Below are positions 45,057-53,942 of a stretch of 64,000 nucleotides of DNA, piece after piece. The DNA comes from JAGDZR01 sp049115695. GTDB taxonomy: Bacteria > Bacteroidota > Bacteroidia > Cytophagales > Cyclobacteriaceae. The translations under genes were made by a program, and so were the position numbers. The stretch spans positions 248,001 to 312,000 of the forward strand of contig JAGDZR010000006.1 of NCBI GenBank assembly GCA_049115695.1, written 5' to 3'. How positions within the stretch are numbered: position 1 is the first letter of the stretch; each line of letters starts with the position of its first letter. Below the pieces are notes generated by a model. That model made no database searches and had not been told where the DNA came from. It saw only the letters and a program-made list of their open reading frames with translations.

Positions 45057-46040
45057 ATGTTCGATACATATTTACAAATTCAAAAATCTCATATTGTGAA
45101 TATTCTACGCATATCTGTCCTCACCCTTGCTTGCTTGATATCTACCATTTCCTGGAGTCAGATTTCTTATTCCGATGATCAATTCAAATCGGCATTGGAA
45201 AGTGGTAGTGACTTTTACAACTCTTTAGAAACTAAGGATGGCAATCTCTTCGTCGTATTTGGAATGGAGATACCACATCCATCTTACCCTACAGAAACAC
45301 TATACCTCGATCTATCTGGAACATTTGCCAACCAAGGTGAATCGTACAAAATGACATTCACTTTGCCTACCCCCAAGAACGGGCTCTACGATGAACTGAT
45401 GGATGAAGAAGGTGTCCTTATGAAACAAATTCAGGATAGATTAAGAAAGTCAAGCAATATTCAAGTCAATAGAGGAGACAATGACAGCCCGACCTTAAGT
45501 TTTGAAAATGATCATGATGCTAAAAATGAAAATGCCTTAAGTAAAGATTTGGTTAAACAAATCAATTTGATCAGAGACCTATCAGTTGTTCTGGGGGAAG
45601 AGCAGCAGAAACTTGCACTTGACAAAATGAGGCAGTTTGAAAAGGATGAATTCATCGAACTTGAAAATGATTGGTTTCCAGATTATGTTGAAGATGTAGG
45701 ATTGGCTGAATTTAGGGAGGACCCGGATATTATCCAGGCCATTGGTCACTGGTCTGTTTTTGACAATGACCTTGAAATGAGATTTAAGTTTTACAATTTC
45801 AATGACCGTTTTGAAGTTTATCTACTCAAGGAAACGGGCGAAACACCAGAAGACCTGGAAGATGTCATTGATAAGCTTAAATATAAAACGGCCCACTCTT
45901 TTGAGACTGTAACCCATGATAATCTTATAGGAGCTAAAGCCACTTTCCTGATGGATGGAAGTATTTCTGGTCGAGATTTCATAGTCGGCTTCAATGAATA
46001 CTATTTCTATGCTCAGAAGCTGAACAAATCATTTAAGTAA
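45057..46040 (+). CDS. Hypothetical secreted protein
   Basis: I do not recognise this 327-residue protein. After a short polar N-terminus there is a signal peptide (IVNILRISVLTLACLISTISWSQ), so the true start could also be the GTG at 45096. The mature part has an N-terminal region with mixed strand character (GNLFVVFGMEIPHPSYPTETLYLDLSG), a long charged helical middle (about 120-210), and a C-terminal region with FRFKFYNFNDRFEVYLLKE-like strands. It has no repeats and no recognisable catalytic motif. It stands alone between the queD/folE pair and the ferredoxin gene. Confidence 0.6.
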   Translation: MFDTYLQIQKSHIVNILRISVLTLACLISTISWSQISYSDDQFKSALESGSDFYNSLETKDGNLFVVFGMEIPHPSYPTETLYLDLSGTFANQGESYKMTFTLPTPKNGLYDELMDEEGVLMKQIQDRLRKSSNIQVNRGDNDSPTLSFENDHDAKNENALSKDLVKQINLIRDLSVVLGEEQQKLALDKMRQFEKDEFIELENDWFPDYVEDVGLAEFREDPDIIQAIGHWSVFDNDLEMRFKFYNFNDRFEVYLLKETGETPEDLEDVIDKLKYKTAHSFETVTHDNLIGAKATFLMDGSISGRDFIVGFNEYYFYAQKLNKSFK

Positions 46041-46094
46041 AAGGCGTTTAGGTAGACGCGAATCAAACAGATTTAAAAAATAGACATAAAAAAA

Positions 46095-46110
46095 CCCCTC
46101 GATTGAGGGG
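46095..46110 (-). terminator. Intrinsic terminator of the ferredoxin gene
   Basis: The RNA forms CCCCUC-AAUC-GAGGGG followed by seven U. It stands 9 bases beyond the ferredoxin stop and could also stop the plus-strand gene. Confidence 0.85.
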
Positions 46111-46119
46111 CTTGTCTTT

Positions 46120-46464
46120 TTATACATGTAGCCATTCTTTTTTGGCTGTGAGTTCTTCCTCTGTTTCCTGATAGTCTGGATCGTCCACACAACAATCAAC
46201 TGGACAGACAGCCGCACACTGGGGTTCCTCATGAAAACCTGTACACTCAGTACACTTTCCAGATACGATGTAATAAAATTCATCGGATACGGGTTCTTGA
46301 GGTTCTGATGCATCGACTTGAGTACCGTCTTCCATCTCTACCTCTTTCAGGTCAGTACCGTCTGACCACTTCCATTCAACCCCTCCTTCATAGATTGCCG
46401 TGTTAGGGCACTCTGGTTCGCATGCACCACAGTTGATGCATTCGTCAGTTATAATAATAGCCAT
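46120..46464 (-). CDS. fdx: 2[4Fe-4S] ferredoxin, Alvin type
   Basis: A 114-residue electron carrier with two [4Fe-4S] binding sites. The first is CINCGACEPECP (C9, C12, C15, C19) and the second is C71-x2-C74-x8-C83-x3-C87-P, the longer loop of Allochromatium-type ferredoxins. An acidic insert of about 50 residues separates them. It is divergent from an acyl-CoA reductase gene, an arrangement I have seen conserved in Bacteroidota, though a direct electron-transfer link is not proven. Its promoter and a palindrome lie upstream. Confidence 0.93.
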   Translation of the reverse strand: MAIIITDECINCGACEPECPNTAIYEGGVEWKWSDGTDLKEVEMEDGTQVDASEPQEPVSDEFYYIVSGKCTECTGFHEEPQCAAVCPVDCCVDDPDYQETEEELTAKKEWLHV

Positions 46465-46500
46465 CTGTCTATTTTGTTAATTGAGGTTTCAATAAGAGAA

Positions 46501-46531
46501 CAAAATTATATGCAAATGGTTTGCCCCCAAA
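46501..46531 (-). promoter_or_regulatory. Promoter of the ferredoxin gene
   Basis: The minus strand reads TTTG (46531-46528), a 19-base spacer and TAATTTTG (46508-46501), matching the Bacteroidota -33 and -7 boxes with good spacing. The start would be near 46495, about 30 bases before the ATG. Confidence 0.75.
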
Positions 46532-46538
46532 GGCAAAC
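46519..46538. promoter_or_regulatory. Palindrome over the ferredoxin -33 box
   Basis: GTTTGCC-N6-GGCAAAC is a perfect inverted repeat with 7-base arms. It covers the -33 element of the ferredoxin promoter and lies 37 bases upstream of the acyl-CoA reductase -7 box. The position fits an operator that could act on both divergent genes. No regulator gene is adjacent. Confidence 0.5.
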
Positions 46539-46574
46539 GGTTAAATAAAACTGGCAACAGGCATATGAACACGT

Positions 46575-46582
46575 TATTTTTG
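46575..46582 (+). promoter_or_regulatory. Putative promoter of the acyl-CoA reductase gene
   Basis: TATTTTTG matches the -7 box TAnnTTTG, 17 bases upstream of the ATG at 46600, which implies a very short leader. The -33 box is not clear. Confidence 0.5.
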
Positions 46583-46599
46583 CCAACAATTGATATTGT

Positions 46600-47595
46600 A
46601 TGGATCTTACACAGCGAATTAGTGCTTTTTCTAAACTTGGAACAAAACTCTCTTCAATTTCTGAAGACGCATTTGAGCATTTGTCAACTCAAGCTTTCAA
46701 TTCAAACAGATGGTTTACGTCAGCAAGCGTCAAAAACGCATTTGATGGCTTGTCCTATATGTTGGAACATGAGAAACTGAAAAGTTGGTTATCCAATTAC
46801 GACATTCAAACGCTGCAATCAAAGCAAGTAGGAATCGTGATGGCTGGAAATATTCCACTTGTGGGGTTTCATGATTTGCTTTGCGTATTAATGAGCGGAC
46901 ATCATGCTGTTGTAAAGACCAGCAGTCAAGATGCTATTCTGCCCAAACAGGTGATCGAATGGTTAATCGAAATCGAGCCTGAATTTTCGCAGCACATCTC
47001 TGTGATCGAAAGGTTGGAAAATATCGAAGCTGTAATTGCAACAGGAAGCGACAACACTGCCAGGTATTTTGAATACTATTTTGGTAAATATCCGAATATC
47101 ATCAGAAAAAACAGAACATCAGTTGCTGTCCTTAACGGGAAAGAAACTGACGAACAATTACTTGAACTTGCAAAGGACATATTCGACTATTATGGCCTGG
47201 GATGTCGAAATGTATCTAAATTATTGATCCCTGAAGGTTATGATATCAAACACCTCTTGGATGTCTGGCAGCCTTATGCCCTTATGCTGGACAATAACAA
47301 GTATAGAAACAACTACGATTACAATAAATCAATCTTACTAATCAACGGAGTAGATCATCTGGATACAGGATATTCGTTATTGCAAGAATCAGACCAGCTG
47401 GTATCACCAATATCTATTACCTATTACCAGTCGTTCTCCTCTGAGTCGGAACTAAAATCAATATTAGATCGCAATCAAGATAAGATTCAGTGTATTGTCG
47501 GCAATGATCATATTCCTTTTGGCAAGGCACAATTGCCTGATGTATGGGAATACGCAGATAATGTGGACACGCTTAAATTCCTATTGAGTATCTAG
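46600..47595 (+). CDS. Acyl-CoA reductase (LuxC family)
   Basis: A 331-residue protein with the fold and motifs of LuxC-type acyl-CoA reductases, which reduce fatty acyl-CoA to aldehyde with NAD(P)H. Visible are KQVGIVMAGNIPLVGFHDLLCVLMSGHHAVVKTSSQDA, the nucleotide-binding part, then EAVIATGSDNTARYFEYYFGKYPNIIRKNRTSVAVLNG, and the catalytic cysteine region in FDYYGLGCRNVSKLLIPEG (about C205). It is divergent from the ferredoxin gene. The physiological substrate in Bacteroidota is unknown to me. No luciferase genes are present. Confidence 0.88.
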   Translation: MDLTQRISAFSKLGTKLSSISEDAFEHLSTQAFNSNRWFTSASVKNAFDGLSYMLEHEKLKSWLSNYDIQTLQSKQVGIVMAGNIPLVGFHDLLCVLMSGHHAVVKTSSQDAILPKQVIEWLIEIEPEFSQHISVIERLENIEAVIATGSDNTARYFEYYFGKYPNIIRKNRTSVAVLNGKETDEQLLELAKDIFDYYGLGCRNVSKLLIPEGYDIKHLLDVWQPYALMLDNNKYRNNYDYNKSILLINGVDHLDTGYSLLQESDQLVSPISITYYQSFSSESELKSILDRNQDKIQCIVGNDHIPFGKAQLPDVWEYADNVDTLKFLLSI

Positions 47596-47609
47596 CCATT
47601 AACAAAAAA

Positions 47610-47633
47610 ACCCGATTTCTTTCGAAAACGGGT
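47610..47633 (-). terminator. Terminator after nqrE
   Basis: ACCCG pairs with CGGGT around an AT-rich interior that can add three pairs. On the minus strand a run of seven U follows, so it should end the nqr transcript directly after nqrE. On the plus strand it may also stop the acyl-CoA reductase transcript. Confidence 0.75.
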
Positions 47634-47654
47634 CTTTGATGAATTTCTTTTCTT

Positions 47655-48266
47655 TTACAATGCAATCCCAATAAAGGACTTAAAAGCAATCCCCATTAAC
47701 CCGGTAATCAACATCGTAATGCCAAGTCCTTTTAGACCATTAGGTACATGTGAGTACTTAAGTTTTTCTCTGATTGCCGCCAATGCTATAATGGCAAGGA
47801 AAAAACCGAATCCAGATCCAAATCCAAATGAAGTTGCCTCTACGATTGTATAATCTCTTTGCACCATGAATAGAGATGAACCAAGTATTGAACAGTTCAC
47901 GGCGATCAATGGCAAGAAAATACCCAATGAGCCATAAAGTGCCGGAGAAACTTTCTCAATCACCATCTCGACCAGCTGCACCATAGATGCGATCACCGCG
48001 ATGAACATGATGAATTGAAGGAAAGTAAGATCTACTGTCTCAAAGCTTGCGCCCATCCATGAGAGTGCTCCTTCTTTCAATACATACTCTTGTAGTAGCC
48101 AGTTGACGGGTACTGTGATCGTCAAAACAAATACTACCGCCATTCCCAGCCCAAAGGCTGTTTTCACTTTCTTGGATACCGCAAGGAATGAACACATGCC
48201 CAGATAATAGGCAAAGATCATATTGTCAATGAATATCCCTCTTAATGCTATATTAAATGCTTCCAT
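47655..48266 (-). CDS. nqrE: Na+-translocating NADH:quinone reductase subunit E
   Basis: One of two homologous membrane subunits (with NqrD) of the respiratory sodium pump. The 203-residue protein has six predicted helices and the family motifs NMIFAYYLGMCSFLAVSKKV, with a cysteine in the first helix that helps bind the Fe centre between NqrD and NqrE, and LPLIAVNCSILGSSLFMVQRDY, with the second cysteine. It is followed by a terminator rather than by nqrF, which is the usual last gene. Confidence 0.95.
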   Translation of the reverse strand: MEAFNIALRGIFIDNMIFAYYLGMCSFLAVSKKVKTAFGLGMAVVFVLTITVPVNWLLQEYVLKEGALSWMGASFETVDLTFLQFIMFIAVIASMVQLVEMVIEKVSPALYGSLGIFLPLIAVNCSILGSSLFMVQRDYTIVEATSFGFGSGFGFFLAIIALAAIREKLKYSHVPNGLKGLGITMLITGLMGIAFKSFIGIAL

Positions 48267-48273
48267 GAATCCC

Positions 48274-48954
48274 TTAGTGTTCTACGTATCCTGATTTAGT
48301 TCTCTGTACCCAGATCAAAATGCCGAGTACCACAAATGCACCAATGGAGTCAACCATCAGTCCGTTTGTTGGAAAGCTGCTCCAGCCAATCGCCTCAAAT
48401 ACTTTGAAGTCGAATACAGATCCAGACCCAAGCAACTCTCTGAAAAAGGCTACTGCCAAAATAATCCAGGCATACCCGAATCCACTTCCCAATCCGTCAA
48501 GAATTGAGTCATAAGGCTTGTTGGCCATGGCATAAGCTTCCAATCTTCCCATTACGATACAATTGGTAATGATCAGACCTACATATGCACCTAACACTTT
48601 GTACATGTCATATGCATAGGCTTTCAGCACCTCACTCACCAATGTCACCAATGTAGCGATAACCGCTAACTGCACAATAATCCTAATTCGCGAAGGAATC
48701 AGATTTCGCATCATTGAAATGATCAGGTTTGAGAATACAATTACAAATACAACAGCAATGGACATCACCAGTGTTGGTTGCATTTTCACTGTAACGGCTA
48801 GTGCCGAACAAATTCCCAATACCTGAATGGTCACCGGGTTGTCGTCATTCAACGGATCCGTTACAATTCTTTTTCTTCTTTTTGAAAAAAGAGTTTCAGC
48901 GGGCTTTTTGACCTCTACTAACTCTTCTTCTACTACTGCTGCTTCAGCACTCAT
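48274..48954 (-). CDS. nqrD: Na+-translocating NADH:quinone reductase subunit D
   Basis: A membrane subunit homologous to NqrE, with opposite topology. The 226-residue protein has an N-terminal cytoplasmic extension (about 1-38, charged) before PVTIQVLGICSALAVTVKMQPTLVMSIAV, then RIRIIVQLAVIATLVTLVSEVLKAYAYDMYKVLGAYVGLIITNCIVMGRLEAYA with the second conserved cysteine. The two cysteines would share the Fe centre with NqrE. It lies 7 bases from nqrE. Confidence 0.95.
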   Translation of the reverse strand: MSAEAAVVEEELVEVKKPAETLFSKRRKRIVTDPLNDDNPVTIQVLGICSALAVTVKMQPTLVMSIAVVFVIVFSNLIISMMRNLIPSRIRIIVQLAVIATLVTLVSEVLKAYAYDMYKVLGAYVGLIITNCIVMGRLEAYAMANKPYDSILDGLGSGFGYAWIILAVAFFRELLGSGSVFDFKVFEAIGWSSFPTNGLMVDSIGAFVVLGILIWVQRTKSGYVEH

Positions 48955-48965
48955 ATATATCGCTT

Positions 48966-49718
48966 TTAGTAGTTCGCTGCTAATTTATTTTCAGACTTCA
49001 CCTTCTTAAAGAAGTTTTGGTAGCAACCTAAATAGTGCTCCAACATCCTATTTACTCCTTTTGCAGTCAAGGTAGCACCGGAAAGACCATCTACCTCGTG
49101 CTGTGTAAGACCCGATTTTCCTTCTCCTTTCACCATTGTGATAGATGCAAGTTCTCCTCCGTCGGTAAATATCTTTTTCCCTTTAAATCTTCCCTGAACC
49201 TCCGCGTCGGTTATTCTAGCACCCAAACCTGGAGTTTCACTTTTATGATCGAATGCGATTCCCTTTACAGTATTGAGGTCTCCATCCAAGGCAATGTAAC
49301 CCGAAATCCAGTCCCAAAGTCCAGCTCCAAATAGCGGCAATACGTATGCCTCTATTTTGTCACCATCCATCACCATATACACAGGGTATACCCTGGATTT
49401 AGGATCAGTTTTGTAATTTTTCTGAACATTCACCTTTTCAGCTACCAAAGGGTTACCCTTAGTATCTGTTTCTATAGGGTTTCCACCAAAATCCACTACA
49501 GTAGATTTTACCTTTTCAGCATATATTCTTAGTATCTCTTCAGGGTCTTCTATGGCAGAAATATCCATAACAGCACCCAAGATCTTCTTTTTAGTGTCAA
49601 GTTCTACCTGTCTATCCTGTGCTGGTTTTAGCACAACCGAGGTGATTGACATCAGGCCGCCAATGATAATTGTCATTACGACCGAAAATATGATAATGTA
49701 CGTATTAGACTGTTGCAC
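48966..49718 (-). CDS. nqrC: Na+-translocating NADH:quinone reductase subunit C
   Basis: A single-span subunit carrying covalent FMN. The 250-residue protein has one N-terminal helix (about 6-26) and a periplasmic domain. The flavin attachment motif is SGAT (213-216), with T216 as the likely FMN site, within HEVDGLSGATLTAKGV. Also seen is the TPGLGARI segment. It overlaps nqrB by 14 bases and lies 11 bases from nqrD. Confidence 0.95.
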   Translation of the reverse strand: MQQSNTYIIIFSVVMTIIIGGLMSITSVVLKPAQDRQVELDTKKKILGAVMDISAIEDPEEILRIYAEKVKSTVVDFGGNPIETDTKGNPLVAEKVNVQKNYKTDPKSRVYPVYMVMDGDKIEAYVLPLFGAGLWDWISGYIALDGDLNTVKGIAFDHKSETPGLGARITDAEVQGRFKGKKIFTDGGELASITMVKGEGKSGLTQHEVDGLSGATLTAKGVNRMLEHYLGCYQNFFKKVKSENKLAANY

Positions 49719-50895
49719 GCTTCAATCTTCGTTTTTTGTTAGCCTCTACAATGTAAAAATCTATTAATGGAGCGAAAACGTTCATGAACAAGATCGCCAA
49801 CATTATTCCTTCCGGATAAGCAGGATTTACCACCCTGATTATCACAGTTATCACTCCGATAAAGAATCCATAGATCCATTTACCCAATTCCGTTTGTGTT
49901 GCTGTAACCGGATCAGTGGCCATAAACACAGCCCCAAAAGCTAGTCCCCCAATCACCAAGTGGTAATGAGCAGGCATCAACATAAAGCTATTTGCTCCTA
50001 CAAGATTGAAAATGAATCCCATGACCCATGCCCCGCCGAAAACACTTACAATAATCTTCCAGCTTCCAACGCCAGTAGCTACCAATACCACCGCGCCTAT
50101 CAAGCACATCAAAACTGATGTCTCCCCTACACTACCTGGTATCCAGCCCATGAATAAGTTTTCAAAAGCAAACATATCTGCCGACCAATGCCCGGCCATG
50201 TCTGCCATCATATCCGTCCCATTTGAAACAGCCGCGGCACCATATGACAATACTGTAGCTCCTGTAAATCCATCTACTGGATTAGCATCACCAAAGAAGG
50301 TCCAAACCTCACCTGATATCTGAGATGGATATGCAAAATATAAGAACGCTCTAGCAGTCAATGCTACATTCAAAATATTCATTCCTGTTCCTCCGAACAC
50401 TTCTTTTCCTATAATAACTGCAAACACTGTCGCCATGGCTACCTGCCAAAGCGGAATTGTTGCAGGCATTACTAGTGGAATAAGCATTCCTGAAACCAGA
50501 AATCCTTCCTCAACCGGACTGTTCTTGATCACGCAAAACGTGAATTCTACTGCCAATCCAACTGCATAGGAAACAATGACGATGGGAATAACCAACATGG
50601 CGCCCATGATGGCTTTTTCAACCCAATCAGCTTCAACACCAGTAGCAATAAAGTGCTGATGTCCAGCATTGAAAATACCAAATAACAAACATGGGACCAT
50701 CGCCATGATGACCGTATTCATTACTCTTTTCAAATCTGCAGCATCGCGAATTTGGGCTCCTTTTACAGGTGTAACTAAATCTGGTTGAAAGAAAATCGTT
50801 CTGAAGCCTTCATAGATTGGGTGGAATTTTTCAAATTTCCCTCCTTTTTCCACCTGAGGCTTTATGCTATCGAAAGCTTTTTGTATAAACTTCAT
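49705..50895 (-). CDS. nqrB: Na+-translocating NADH:quinone reductase subunit B
   Basis: The large integral membrane subunit that holds a covalent FMN and a riboflavin and is thought to carry sodium. The 396-residue protein has about ten helices and the FMN-binding motif DGFTGATVLS (T214). GGTGMNILNVALTARAFLYFAYP and ATDPVTATQTELGKWIYG are further family segments. It lies 4 bases from nqrA and overlaps nqrC by 14. Confidence 0.96.
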   Translation of the reverse strand: MKFIQKAFDSIKPQVEKGGKFEKFHPIYEGFRTIFFQPDLVTPVKGAQIRDAADLKRVMNTVIMAMVPCLLFGIFNAGHQHFIATGVEADWVEKAIMGAMLVIPIVIVSYAVGLAVEFTFCVIKNSPVEEGFLVSGMLIPLVMPATIPLWQVAMATVFAVIIGKEVFGGTGMNILNVALTARAFLYFAYPSQISGEVWTFFGDANPVDGFTGATVLSYGAAAVSNGTDMMADMAGHWSADMFAFENLFMGWIPGSVGETSVLMCLIGAVVLVATGVGSWKIIVSVFGGAWVMGFIFNLVGANSFMLMPAHYHLVIGGLAFGAVFMATDPVTATQTELGKWIYGFFIGVITVIIRVVNPAYPEGIMLAILFMNVFAPLIDFYIVEANKKRRLKRATV

Positions 50896-50899
50896 TCAA

Positions 50900-52264
50900 T
50901 TAGCTATTACGGATTAAATCAATACCCTCTCTTAAAAGAGACTGAACGTTATTTTTAGAAACATCAATGAATTCACAAAGTGCTATGTCTTCTTCTATCA
51001 GTTCGTAAATACCTAGTGCTTCCATTTCGTCATAATCATTGGCAATGATCGCCTTGAAAAGATAAGTTGGAAGAATATCCATTGGTGTGACTTTTTCAAA
51101 TTCACCTGAGAGGACAAAATTCCTATGCTCTCCATTTGTATTGGTGTCAAGTACACGTTCCTTATTTGGTGATAGGAAGGATAGCAATCCTAGTGCTCTA
51201 TGAAAACTCGTTCTTTTATTATTAGGCATCACCCAACCCATAAACTCCTCTTCGTCACCTTCCGGGATCACCGAAATCTGGTTGTGATAGTATCCAAGGT
51301 AACCATCAGGACCAACAGCCTCTCCTGTCAGAACGTTTCCTGAAATATACCTTGAATGTGTACCTGTTATATTTCCTGCCAGCAACTTATCGAATCGTGC
51401 ACCAACATAAGTTTTCACATATTGAGGATTAGTAACTTCTGAACCAGTAATGGCAACCAGTTTACTCGAATCATAAATTCCCTCAAGAAATAATTTACCA
51501 ATCTGAGCAACTGAAAGTGGATCAACCGTCCAGGCTACTTCTCCTTTATTGATTGGATCAAGGTGATGAATCTGTACACCAACATTGCCTGCCGGGTGCG
51601 GACCACTTATTTTGTTGATTTGTACCCCAGTAGCTTGAGAAAACACTTGCGCCACTTCAGCATTACCATCCAGGTTCAAATGAACCGCCCCCTTGGTAAA
51701 TTTGGTCAGTATATCAAGTCCGGCCTGAAAGTTTGCTTCTTTATCTGCCAACAGGAACGCCATATCTGGCGCCATTGGATGAGAATCAAATGCGGAAATG
51801 AAAATGGACTTTGGAGTATCAGCCGGATCGGCCACTATTCCATAAGGTCTTTGCACGATGGACGGCCATACGCCACCTTTCTGCATGATCTCACTGGCTT
51901 CCTCTTTATTAAGACTGACAATATCAGAAATACTGTATTTCTTGTGAGTCTCGTATTCGAGCTCCTTGTCAGCAAGAATGATTACCTCGAGAACTCTTCG
52001 CTTTTCTCCTCTTTTGATTTCAACAACCTCTCCGCTTACGGGAGAAGCGTATAGAACAGCTTCGAGTGCCTTGTCGTAAAACACAGGTGTTCCTGCCTTG
52101 ACAGTGTCACCCTCTTTTACTAGCATTTTGGTCTGTACTATTCCTGGGAAATCAGATGGTTTGATCGCGAAAGTTTCCGGCTGATCTACTTCTTGAATCT
52201 TTTTCTCTGCGGACCCTACCAGTCGGATATCAAAACCCTTCTTAAGTTTGATGGTTTGAGACAT
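50900..52264 (-). CDS. nqrA: Na+-translocating NADH:quinone reductase subunit A
   Basis: The peripheral cytoplasmic subunit of the pump, implicated in quinone binding. The 454-residue protein begins with the family segment IKLKKGFDIRLVGSAEKKI and contains the Rnf/Nqr-type PFGIVADPAD-like motif (here RPYGIVADPADTPKSIFISAFDSHPMAPDM) and GSEVTNPQYVKTYVGARF. It is the first gene of the operon. A TATTTTTG promoter box (52299-52306) lies 35 bases upstream. Confidence 0.95.
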   Translation of the reverse strand: MSQTIKLKKGFDIRLVGSAEKKIQEVDQPETFAIKPSDFPGIVQTKMLVKEGDTVKAGTPVFYDKALEAVLYASPVSGEVVEIKRGEKRRVLEVIILADKELEYETHKKYSISDIVSLNKEEASEIMQKGGVWPSIVQRPYGIVADPADTPKSIFISAFDSHPMAPDMAFLLADKEANFQAGLDILTKFTKGAVHLNLDGNAEVAQVFSQATGVQINKISGPHPAGNVGVQIHHLDPINKGEVAWTVDPLSVAQIGKLFLEGIYDSSKLVAITGSEVTNPQYVKTYVGARFDKLLAGNITGTHSRYISGNVLTGEAVGPDGYLGYYHNQISVIPEGDEEEFMGWVMPNNKRTSFHRALGLLSFLSPNKERVLDTNTNGEHRNFVLSGEFEKVTPMDILPTYLFKAIIANDYDEMEALGIYELIEEDIALCEFIDVSKNNVQSLLREGIDLIRNS

Positions 52265-52298
52265 TGAATTATGTTGGACGTCTTCTAAAAATCGAAGG

Positions 52299-52306
52299 CA
52301 AAAATA
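52299..52306 (-). promoter_or_regulatory. Putative promoter of nqrABCDE
   Basis: The minus strand reads TATTTTTG, matching TAnnTTTG, 35 bases upstream of nqrA. The region before it is T-rich with TTTG-like sequences at -20 and further, so the exact -33 box is uncertain. Confidence 0.5.
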
Positions 52307-52378
52307 GCAAAAAATTGATCAAATGAAACGAATGATTGAAAATGTAATTTTTTACTAAATCAGTGATTTCTAAGGTTT

Positions 52379-53275
52379 TTAGGCAATTTCCACCTCTTCA
52401 AAACTATCTTTTACATAGTCGGCAACCCTATCCATCAACCAGCGGGGTGTAGATGTAGCACCACATATGCCCACACTATCGGTCGGCTTTATCCAACCTA
52501 AATCAATCTCACCTTCGTTTTCAATGAAATAACTTCGCTCGTTATTGCCCTTGCATACACTATATAATGCCTTGCCGTTTGAACTTTTTTTGCCCGAGAC
52601 AAATAGTATTACGTCGTAGTTGGTTGAAAACTTAAGTAATTGTGGTTCTCGATTAGAAACTTGTCTACAAATGCTATCATTCGCATTAAAATCATGATGA
52701 GCCAATGTTCCCTTTGCCTGAGTAATGCGTTCTTCAATTTGGGATTTGATTTGATAAAATCCAGCTGTGCTTTTGGTTGTCTGGCTAAATAATGTGACAG
52801 GTTTGGTAAAATCGATTTGATCCAGGTCCTCTGCTTTTGATACTATGATCGCTTTGTCGGCTGTTTGTCCAGTTAGTCCTATCACCTCAGCGTGTCCCGG
52901 CTTGCCATAAATCACGACTTGACCTTCAACTTTCTTCATCTGGTCATAGGAAGTTTTTACCCTGTTTTGCAATTTCAGGACAACAGGACATGAAGCATCA
53001 ATCAACTCAATATTGTTTTCGAGGGCAATTTGATAAGTTTCAGGCGGCTCACCATGGGCCCGAATGAGCACCTTCGCGTCCTTAATATTACGTAGGTCAT
53101 CGTGTGTGATGATGCGCAAACCCTTCTCATGCAAGCGCTCAACTTCCATTGCATTGTGCACAATATCTCCCAGGCAAAACAACTGACCATTGTCAATCAT
53201 CTCATCCTCGGCCATCTGAATAGCAAACTCTACTCCAAAACAATAGCCTGAATTCTGATCTACATCAACTTGCAT
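52379..53275 (-). CDS. ispH: 4-hydroxy-3-methylbut-2-enyl diphosphate reductase
   Basis: The last enzyme of the MEP route, giving isopentenyl and dimethylallyl diphosphates with a [4Fe-4S] or [3Fe-4S] centre. The 298-residue protein has cluster cysteines in SGYCFGVEFAI (C12), DASCPVVLKLQ (about C95) and NDSICRQVSNRE (about C200), and the histidines of RAHGEPPETY and the CLGDIVHN segment. It overlaps cmk by 11 bases. The pairing with cmk is widespread in Bacteroidota. Confidence 0.97.
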   Translation of the reverse strand: MQVDVDQNSGYCFGVEFAIQMAEDEMIDNGQLFCLGDIVHNAMEVERLHEKGLRIITHDDLRNIKDAKVLIRAHGEPPETYQIALENNIELIDASCPVVLKLQNRVKTSYDQMKKVEGQVVIYGKPGHAEVIGLTGQTADKAIIVSKAEDLDQIDFTKPVTLFSQTTKSTAGFYQIKSQIEERITQAKGTLAHHDFNANDSICRQVSNREPQLLKFSTNYDVILFVSGKKSSNGKALYSVCKGNNERSYFIENEGEIDLGWIKPTDSVGICGATSTPRWLMDRVADYVKDSFEEVEIA

Positions 53276-53942
53276 TTATCTTGTTTTCAGCCAATTTAAC
53301 AATTCTATCCACTTGCTCATCAAAAGTCAAATCCGAAGTATCAACCTCAATAGCATCCTCAGCTCTGATGAGTGGACTATCTTCCCTTGAAGTGTCTTGA
53401 GCATCACGCTCAATTAAATTTCTTTTTACCTCCTCGAGATTTGCTTCAAGCCCTGCTTCTTTCATTTCATTGAATCTCCTTTCCGCTCGTACAGTAACCT
53501 CTGCGGACATGAATATTTTCAATTCCGAATCAGGAAATACAACGGTACCAATGTCTCTTCCATCCATGACAAGGCGCTTTTGCTTTCCCATTTTTTGTTG
53601 AAAGTCCACCAATCGCCTGCGAACAGCACTTACTGCTGCCACTGCACTAACACTGTCACTTACTGATTGTTCGCGAATTTTCGTTTCAATTGACCGAGTG
53701 TTGAGATATATCTCTGATTTGTCATTTATAATCTTAAAATCCAACTCAATTTCATTAAGTCTATTTTCTATTTCAGCTTCGTCAGTCAGATTGACCCTAT
53801 TTATTTGGAAGTAATAGGTAACAGCTCGATACATTGCGCCTGTATCAACATAAGCATAACCAAGCTTTTTCGCAACGGCTTTCGCCGTTGAGCTTTTACC
53901 TGTACCTGAGTAACCATCTATTGCTATGACGATATCTGACAT
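53265..53942 (-). CDS. cmk: Cytidylate kinase
   Basis: It phosphorylates CMP and dCMP. The 225-residue protein has the P-loop DGYSGTGKSSTA (9-20), YVDTGAMYRAVTYY, and DGRDIGTVVFPDSELKIFMSAEVTVRAERR, the last being typical of Cmk. The start follows the stop of the small lipoprotein gene with no gap (TAGATG), and the gene overlaps ispH. Confidence 0.97.
   Translation of the reverse strand: MSDIVIAIDGYSGTGKSSTAKAVAKKLGYAYVDTGAMYRAVTYYFQINRVNLTDEAEIENRLNEIELDFKIINDKSEIYLNTRSIETKIREQSVSDSVSAVAAVSAVRRRLVDFQQKMGKQKRLVMDGRDIGTVVFPDSELKIFMSAEVTVRAERRFNEMKEAGLEANLEEVKRNLIERDAQDTSREDSPLIRAEDAIEVDTSDLTFDEQVDRIVKLAENKINAS

Noticed and set aside
48274..50895. Rnf complex instead of Nqr
   Set aside because: Rnf has RnfB and RnfC ferredoxin-like subunits. 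Here the order and the NqrA-type first gene fit Nqr.
51563..52054. A 163-residue plus-strand frame opposite nqrA
   Set aside because: It is antisense to a clear nqrA and has no start context, domain or conserved-looking motif.
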